Positions 13,375 to 17,779 of a stretch of 17,779 nt of DNA are shown piece after piece. The position numbers and the translations under genes were made by a program. The notes under the pieces were generated by a model. It was not told the origin of the DNA. It saw only the letters and a list, made by a program, of their open reading frames with translations, and did not search any database. The DNA lies in contig JALRGP010000008.1 of NCBI GenBank assembly GCA_023259685.1, positions 1 through 17,779 of the forward strand. Reading direction: 5' to 3'. Numbering within the stretch: the stretch's first letter is position 1; each line of letters opens with the position of its first letter. This DNA is from Alphaproteobacteria bacterium. Its GTDB lineage: Bacteria; Pseudomonadota; Alphaproteobacteria; JALRGP01.

Positions 13375-14093
13375 AATCTAAACGCTTTTTCATACCAAGA
13401 ACTGTTTTGATAGTTATGCCCTAAGATGCTGGCATACTTTTGTGCTTCAGATAATAAACCTAAAGATATATAACATTCAACCAAACGATAGAGGGCTTCT
13501 TGAATTTGAGGAGTCGTTTGAAACGCGTCCACAACAATTTTATATCTGGCAATTGCTGATTGAGGAGAGTGCTCACGGATTTGATAGTAACGGCCAATAT
13601 CCATTTCTTTGGCTGCCAAATGATCATTTAATAAATTCATTTTCATTTTTGCATCTTTTGAGTAAGGTGATTGAGGGAATCGATTCAACAACTCTTCAAA
13701 CGCAGATTTTGATTCCAAACATGGTGTTTGGTCCCGTTCAACAATAGGAATTTGTTCATAATAACAAATACCAATCATGTAATAAGCATAATCAATTTTT
13801 TCATAACCAGGATGTAATTCTATGAAACTCCTAAATCGTTCTATAGCTTCATCATATTTCTTGCATAAATAATAACATTCCCCTGCCATCAATAAGGATG
13901 TTAGGGCATCATCTGAATAGGGGTGCTGACGGTCAATCTCATCAAAAATGCGTGCTGCTCTTAAAAAATTTTTTTCTTTGTATGACAGCTGCGCCAAAGA
14001 TAATAAATCTTTGGGACTTTTATCCTCTACATTTTCTAATTTCTCACTACATCCGGACATCAAAAACGCCATAAAAAAAATATAAAAGAACAT
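13341..14093 (-). CDS. bamD: Outer membrane assembly lipoprotein BamD
   Basis: This lipoprotein subunit of the BAM complex, which inserts beta-barrel proteins into the outer membrane, has 250 residues, the normal size. It starts with MFFYIFFMAFLMSGC, a short lipoprotein signal peptide with lipidated Cys15. TPR-type repeats follow, with family sequences such as AQLSYKEKNFLRAARIFDEIDRQHPYSDDA (the first repeat) and the BamD-specific IGICYYEQI. FEELLNRFPQSPYSKDA and DIGRYYQIREHSPQSAIARYKIVVDAFQTT complete the fold. An 11-residue tail (LCQNCCPKSSS) exists because the gene runs 34 bases into dsbB. GGGATTTATGAT before the ATG at 14093 provides a modest ribosome site. In many proteobacteria bamD sits near recN or the dcw genes; here it heads the bamD-dsbB-ftsL block. 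Confidence 0.93.
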   Translation of the reverse strand: MFFYIFFMAFLMSGCSEKLENVEDKSPKDLLSLAQLSYKEKNFLRAARIFDEIDRQHPYSDDALTSLLMAGECYYLCKKYDEAIERFRSFIELHPGYEKIDYAYYMIGICYYEQIPIVERDQTPCLESKSAFEELLNRFPQSPYSKDAKMKMNLLNDHLAAKEMDIGRYYQIREHSPQSAIARYKIVVDAFQTTPQIQEALYRLVECYISLGLLSEAQKYASILGHNYQNSSWYEKAFRLCQNCCPKSSS

Positions 14094-14424
14094 ATCATAA
14101 ATCCCAAAAACATTAATTCATCTTAATATTTTTTTTAAAAATAACAAAATTTACGGTAACAAACGGGTGCTATTAAAAGTGGGGAAGAAATATCTTCAAA
14201 GTAGATGATTTTTTTGGTATTCATTAAGAAAATTTCTAACAAATATATTTTATTTTTTTAATCTTTTTATGTTACCCATGAGAACTATACAGTGAATCAA
14301 ACGCTGAAATACATGACCCCAAGTAGGGAGAGCGGGGGTTTGGGATGGGTGAATATTATAAAAATGGCATAATTGGAAAGTCAAAATAGGTTGTAATGGT
14401 GTCCTAAGAAAAACCAAAAAAATA

Positions 14425-14449
14425 AATGGTGAGTGTATATTCCACCATT
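14425..14449. repeat. Inverted repeat, 7-bp arms
   Basis: AATGGTG (14425-14431) and CACCATT (14443-14449) are perfect inverted copies around an 11-base loop. No T-run follows. Confidence 0.5.
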
Positions 14450-14501
14450 GATTGGGACGTTTGAAGAGTTTGTTAATATTAGGAGAGAGGGAGAATAAAC
14501 T

Positions 14502-14554
14502 GCTTCACACAGTTGAGGAAGCCCCGCAATCAGGACAATCAGCCAAATTGCGGG
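14502..14554. repeat. Two adjacent hairpins
   Basis: GCTTC and GAAGC pair around an 11-base loop at 14502-14522. Next to it, CCCGCAAT (14523-14530) and ATTGCGGG (14547-14554) form a perfect 8-bp stem around 16 bases. Neither is followed by a T-run on either strand, so they are poor intrinsic terminators, although they lie 30 bases past the end of the transporter gene. Confidence 0.6.
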
Positions 14555-14586
14555 AGTCAGAATACTATCCCTTAGACATATCGTCT

Positions 14587-16587
14587 TTATTTCTTAAAAT
14601 CGCTGGCACAATGTAAAAAATGGCGCAGTAATAATAAAGCTGATCCGATGGTGAGTATATGAACGATCACAGATTGATCTGCAATCATAGCCCATTTAAA
14701 TAGATCGTTATTTTGACAAATTGCAAATGGAACGGCTAGTGCAACACCAATTAATGCTTCTCCTGCAATTAACCCTGATGCAAATAAAAGGCCCCTTCGA
14801 TTACCTCTGTCAATGTCTTGTACTGTTGCTTTTTGCCGTTGCATACGACGGTGAGCAAAGTAAGATAATAATCCTCCGATAAATGCAGCCGTTCCCACAT
14901 CAAATGGTAAATAAATACCAATAGCTACCGATAAAATGGGCAAACGAATAGATGCGTTTTTGAGCTTTAACAAGTGATCAATAGCGATCACACAAACCGC
15001 AATAGCAGCTCCGACAAAATACAAGCCCCAATTAAGGGTCTTGCTAAATACACTTTTGATAATTTCCGCCATCAAGATGGCTTTGGGAGCGCTCATGGCA
15101 TGGGATACATCCATATCTGGCCTTGGCATGGCACCCACAAGTCCATACGCTTCATACAAAATGTGAAGAACTGGCGCAATTGTCAAAGACCCCACAATCA
15201 CCCCAATAAATAACATGGATTGTTGTTTCCACGGGGTAGAGCCCAGTAAGTATCCTGATTTTAAATCCTGCATATTTTCTCCACCAATACAGGAAATACA
15301 TGCCACGATAGAAGCAATCACCATCACAATGCCCGCAATGGACAAACCATGGGATTGCAATTCTCCTTGGTCAAACGACATGTAAAATATGGATGATACA
15401 ATTAATACCGCCATAATCACAATACCCGATAATGGATTTTGAGATGATCCCACAACGCCTGTGGTATACGATGAAATACAAGAGGACAAAAAACCAATGA
15501 TTAATGAAAATAATGTGGCAAAGATGATCAATATCATCATGGATGACAGGTTAAACGACATCCCACTCACCATTAATATTTTATGAAAAAATAATCCTAA
15601 AGGAATAATGGATACAATGGTTCCACCAATAATGATTTTCATCGGAATATCTGTGTCCGTTCTAAGTTTACCTTCATGGTGATGAGACATCCCTTTAAAA
15701 GATTGAATAATGCCTTCTTTAATTTGAGGGAGAATACCAAAAATTGTCCAAAAACCACCAACAACAAAGGCACCCACGCCAACAAAGCGCATTTTTTCAG
15801 ACCAAATAGACATGGCTGCGTCAAAACCGCTAAGCCCTTCTGGAGATCCAAACATCAATGAATACACAGGGATACCAATTCCCCAAGTCAGCAGTGTCCC
15901 AATAACCACAGCGATACATGATCTCCATCCAATGACATAGCCGGCTCCGATCATGGCAAAAGATAACCCGGATCCAACGCCCATGGTGATACCGGTTGGT
16001 GTTGTTATCCAAAATGACACGGCATCCAAGACAACTTTAAATCCTGTCTCGCATAATTTAAAAACAGCGGATAAAAAGGATCCTAAAAATAATTCTTTTA
16101 ATCCTTTGGCTTCTTTTTCACCGGATTTCAAAACTTCGGTTGTGGCAACCCCTTCAGGAAATCTTAATTTTGCTGTGACTACAAATGCTTGTCTTAAAGG
16201 AACAGAGAAAAAAACTCCCAACACACCGCCAATAATACCAATAGCCGCAGTTTCTAAAAAATGAAAATCTTTCCAAAATCCCATCACCAACAAAGACGGA
16301 AGGGTAAAGACGATACCAGCAGCAATGGCTTCTCCGGCGGAGGCAATGGTTTGCACCATGTTATTTTCTAAAATGGTTGATTGAAAAACACCATGAGATT
16401 GTCGTTTTCGAAGCAACATCATTGATACAACGGCGGCCGGAATACATGCGGTGACGGTTTGGCCTGCTTTTAAAGCAAGGTAAGAATTAGAAGCACCTAA
16501 GATAACGGTTAAAATAATGCCCAAAAAAATCGCACGAAGTGTGATTTCAGGGACGTTTTCATTGGGTCCAATATATGGTTTGTCCAT
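14587..16587 (-). CDS. OPT-family oligopeptide transporter
   Basis: This 666-residue inner-membrane transporter has about 14-16 hydrophobic segments. Diagnostic features are the N-terminal PEITLRAIFLGIILTVILGASNSYLALKAGQT, the ENNMVQTIASAGEA motif after the second helix, and FPEGVATTEVLK. In the second half come GGENMQDLKSGYLLGSTPWKQQ and PVLHILYEAYG. All are conserved in bacterial OPT proteins (TIGR00733-like). Relatives import peptides or metal-chelate compounds, probably by proton symport. In an intracellular bacterium, uptake of host peptides is a reasonable inference. The gene is transcribed alone, divergent from ksgA across 188 bases. On the minus strand TTGACA (16639-16634) could be a -35, but no good -10 follows. 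Confidence 0.94.
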   Translation of the reverse strand: MDKPYIGPNENVPEITLRAIFLGIILTVILGASNSYLALKAGQTVTACIPAAVVSMMLLRKRQSHGVFQSTILENNMVQTIASAGEAIAAGIVFTLPSLLVMGFWKDFHFLETAAIGIIGGVLGVFFSVPLRQAFVVTAKLRFPEGVATTEVLKSGEKEAKGLKELFLGSFLSAVFKLCETGFKVVLDAVSFWITTPTGITMGVGSGLSFAMIGAGYVIGWRSCIAVVIGTLLTWGIGIPVYSLMFGSPEGLSGFDAAMSIWSEKMRFVGVGAFVVGGFWTIFGILPQIKEGIIQSFKGMSHHHEGKLRTDTDIPMKIIIGGTIVSIIPLGLFFHKILMVSGMSFNLSSMMILIIFATLFSLIIGFLSSCISSYTTGVVGSSQNPLSGIVIMAVLIVSSIFYMSFDQGELQSHGLSIAGIVMVIASIVACISCIGGENMQDLKSGYLLGSTPWKQQSMLFIGVIVGSLTIAPVLHILYEAYGLVGAMPRPDMDVSHAMSAPKAILMAEIIKSVFSKTLNWGLYFVGAAIAVCVIAIDHLLKLKNASIRLPILSVAIGIYLPFDVGTAAFIGGLLSYFAHRRMQRQKATVQDIDRGNRRGLLFASGLIAGEALIGVALAVPFAICQNNDLFKWAMIADQSVIVHILTIGSALLLLRHFLHCASDFKK

Positions 16588-16653
16588 TTTGTTAAAGTTT
16601 ATATAGTCCTCTAATTTATTAAATCATAATCATTGTCAAGATAATAAAAAAAA

Positions 16654-16664
16654 GGAGACACTCC
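16654..16664 (-). repeat. Short hairpin before a T-run in the transporter leader (minus strand)
   Basis: On the minus strand GGAG-TGT-CTCC forms a 4-bp stem directly followed by eight T residues. The stem is too short to call a terminator with confidence. Confidence 0.2.
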
Positions 16665-16719
16665 AATTTTTAATCACCCCCCCTTAAAATTTACAAATTT
16701 GATTCAAAAAATAAAAATA

Positions 16720-16740
16720 TTTACACTAAGCTCATGTAAA
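16720..16740. promoter_or_regulatory. Inverted repeat in the OPT/ksgA divergent spacer
   Basis: TTTACA (16720-16725) and TGTAAA (16735-16740) are inverted copies 9 bases apart, centred about 45 bases before ksgA. TTTACA could double as the ksgA -35, but no good -10 (TACCTA, 18 bases on) supports it. Confidence 0.3.
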
Positions 16741-16775
16741 GTGTACCTATTTTTTTAAAAAGTAAGAGCAGAGCA

Positions 16776-17525
16776 ATGACATTTCTTCATAAAAAATCCC
16801 TCGGACAACATTTTTTAAAGGATGATCAAGTTATAGATATGATTATCCAATCGTGTCAACCACTGGGGGAATGGGTATTAGAAATTGGGCCTGGTCCGTT
16901 AACTCTGACAAAGCCATTACTTCAAAAAGTATCCAAAGGTGTCATTGTGATTGAAAAAGATGATCGTTTTCAAAAATCCTATGAATTACCTGGGTTATTT
17001 CCTATTTTTGCTGATGCATCATCCATTCGAATAAAAGACATCAAAAAACAATTTAATATTGAACATAAAATTAAAATTGTATCCAATCTACCTTATAATA
17101 TTGGTACGTTTCTATTATTAAATTGGTTAAAAGAACGCGATGAGATTGAATCAATGGTTTTGATGTTTCAAAAAGAAGTTGTCAATAGAATTGTCGCCAC
17201 ACCTGGCACTGTTGACTATGGTCGCCTGTCAGTTCTTTGTGGATATTTATGTGAGTGTGTTTGGTTGTTTGATGTCAAAACTGATGCCTTTTCTCCTCCT
17301 CCAAAAGTTGAATCCAGCGTCGTTAAAATAACACCTAAACCCGAAAAACCCTGTGATGTCTTAAAAGATTTAGAGCGTGTGACACAAATATTATTTTCAA
17401 AACGCCGCAAAATGATCAGGACATCGTCATTATTATTACCAAGCGATATTGATTCTTCAAAACGTCCCCAAGATTTAACAATTGAAGAAATTTTAAGTAT
17501 TACGGAAAAAAATTTAGATCATTAA
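16776..17525 (+). CDS. ksgA: 16S rRNA adenine(1518/1519)-N6 dimethyltransferase
   Basis: KsgA (RsmA) dimethylates two adjacent adenines in the 3' helix of 16S rRNA and acts as a late 30S assembly checkpoint. The 249-residue protein contains SLGQHFL (8-14), SAM-binding motif I VLEIGPGPLTLT (about 34-45), and the adenine-methylation motif SNLPYNIG (about 102-109). MVLMFQKEVVNRI and FSPPPKVESSVVKI are the conserved features of the second half. It is a little shorter than E. coli KsgA (273), with a trimmed C-terminal domain, but all catalytic motifs are intact. The ATG at 16776 is preceded by AGAGCAGAGC, a weak ribosome site. In many bacteria ksgA follows pdxA or surA; here it precedes a HIT-family gene. 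Confidence 0.96.
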   Translation: MTFLHKKSLGQHFLKDDQVIDMIIQSCQPLGEWVLEIGPGPLTLTKPLLQKVSKGVIVIEKDDRFQKSYELPGLFPIFADASSIRIKDIKKQFNIEHKIKIVSNLPYNIGTFLLLNWLKERDEIESMVLMFQKEVVNRIVATPGTVDYGRLSVLCGYLCECVWLFDVKTDAFSPPPKVESSVVKITPKPEKPCDVLKDLERVTQILFSKRRKMIRTSSLLLPSDIDSSKRPQDLTIEEILSITEKNLDH

Positions 17526-17543
17526 GAGTTTTGATGAACCTGG

Positions 17544-17549
17544 TATACT
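17544..17549 (+). promoter_or_regulatory. Possible extended -10 promoter of the HIT gene
   Basis: TATACT (five of six to consensus) preceded by TGG makes an extended -10 (TGnTATACT). A weak -35, TTAAGA, lies 16 bases upstream at 17522-17527, overlapping the ksgA stop. Confidence 0.4.
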
Positions 17550-17578
17550 GAAATCACACTCACACACACTTTGATGTA

Positions 17579-17779
17579 ATGTACGATCCTTCTAATATAT
17601 TTGCAAAAATTTTAAGACATGAATTACCTTGCGACAAGGTTTATGAAGATGATTATTGTTTGGCATTCCGGGATAAATTTCCAAAATCCACTGTGCATGT
17701 TATTGTCATTCCAAAAAAAGAATGCATCGATTGGTTCAATTTTACAAAAGACACCTCTTCCCATGATCAGTGTATGTTT
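17579..17779 (+). CDS. HIT-family protein, N-terminal part (runs off the window)
   Basis: The 67 visible codons begin MYDPSNIFAKILRHELPCDKVYEDD and continue LAFRDKFPKSTVHVIVIPKKE, the standard N-terminal half of HIT (histidine-triad) nucleotide-binding hydrolases of the Hint/HinT branch. The catalytic HxHxH segment would lie beyond the window end, so activity cannot be judged. These proteins hydrolyse purine nucleoside phosphoramidates and aminoacyl-adenylates. The ATG at 17579-17581 lies 53 bases past ksgA, and no clear Shine-Dalgarno is present. Confidence 0.85.
   Translation, partial: MYDPSNIFAKILRHELPCDKVYEDDYCLAFRDKFPKSTVHVIVIPKKECIDWFNFTKDTSSHDQCMF

Larger units (their letters stand above)
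14094..14586. other. Gene-free stretch of 493 bases with a G-rich patch and three hairpins
   Basis: No protein gene is convincing. The first 190 bases are AT-rich and include the bamD promoter region. From about 14275 composition changes: 14305-14360 is rich in G on the plus strand (AGTAGGGAGAGCGGGGG). Hairpins at 14425-14449, 14502-14522 and 14523-14554 follow. On the minus strand an open frame of about 85 codons (roughly 14531 to 14275) has no start or family resemblance, though CPDCGAS just upstream of its bounding stop looks zinc-ribbon-like. It may be an old mobile element, a structured RNA, or simply spacer. Confidence 0.5.

Noticed and set aside
13442..13747. A 101-codon plus-strand frame
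   Set aside because: It lies entirely antisense to the well-supported bamD gene and resembles no protein.
1..17779. CRISPR array, prophage or toxin-antitoxin pair
   Set aside because: No regularly spaced repeats, phage structural genes or paired small toxin/antitoxin frames were seen on either strand.

Overview
The window looks like the chromosome of a low-GC alphaproteobacterium with an intracellular, Holosporales- or Rickettsiales-like lifestyle. The evidence is LpxK and BamD (a Gram-negative envelope with lipid A), a winged-helix regulator of the LdtR/Rem type that is largely alphaproteobacterial, an alphaproteobacterial-pattern FtsL, very AT-rich spacers, insertion-sequence debris, and small exported proteins I cannot place. 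The order-level placement is inference. TAA and TGA both serve as stops and TGG encodes Trp, so the standard code applies.

Region 1 (1-5554) is an accessory island. It opens with the 3' end and terminal repeat of an ISAs1-type element and closes with a 3'-truncated ISAs1-type element whose outer terminal repeat is intact. Between them lie seven genes on the minus strand, most overlapping or nearly so. In transcription order they are a GNAT acetyltransferase, an aminoglycoside-phosphotransferase-like kinase, a class I methyltransferase broken by an in-frame TGA, a second GNAT, a beta-lactamase-type serine hydrolase, TspO, and an AraC/GyrI-like regulator. Hand-counted samples have more G+C than most core samples. 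The gene set resembles a drug- or small-molecule-modification cassette.

Region 2 (5555-10390) holds core genes. fabH starts 75 bases beyond the IS tip, followed by tRNA-Leu(CAA) with its own promoter. A proline-, lysine- and aspartate-rich predicted secreted protein lies divergent to an LdtR-like regulator. uup (ABC-F ATPase) follows, then an HscB-like co-chaperone that has lost its HPD motif.

Region 3 (10391-14093) starts with a gene-free stretch holding an IS5-type transposase tail and a palindrome. A small exported protein with a strong terminator follows, then lpxK behind a 9-bp palindrome. A small unknown gene and an overlapping bamD-dsbB-ftsL block lie on the minus strand. That block combines outer-membrane assembly, disulfide formation and divisome functions.

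Region 4 (14094-17779) starts with 490 bases lacking a convincing gene but holding a G-rich patch and three hairpins. It continues with an OPT-family peptide transporter, divergent to ksgA, and then the first 67 codons of a HIT-family protein that runs off the window.

The most noteworthy items are the IS-bounded modification-enzyme island with its TGA-interrupted methyltransferase, the HPD-less HscB, the secreted low-complexity protein, the palindrome in front of lpxK, and the structured gene-free region at 14280-14560. I found no convincing wholly new system.
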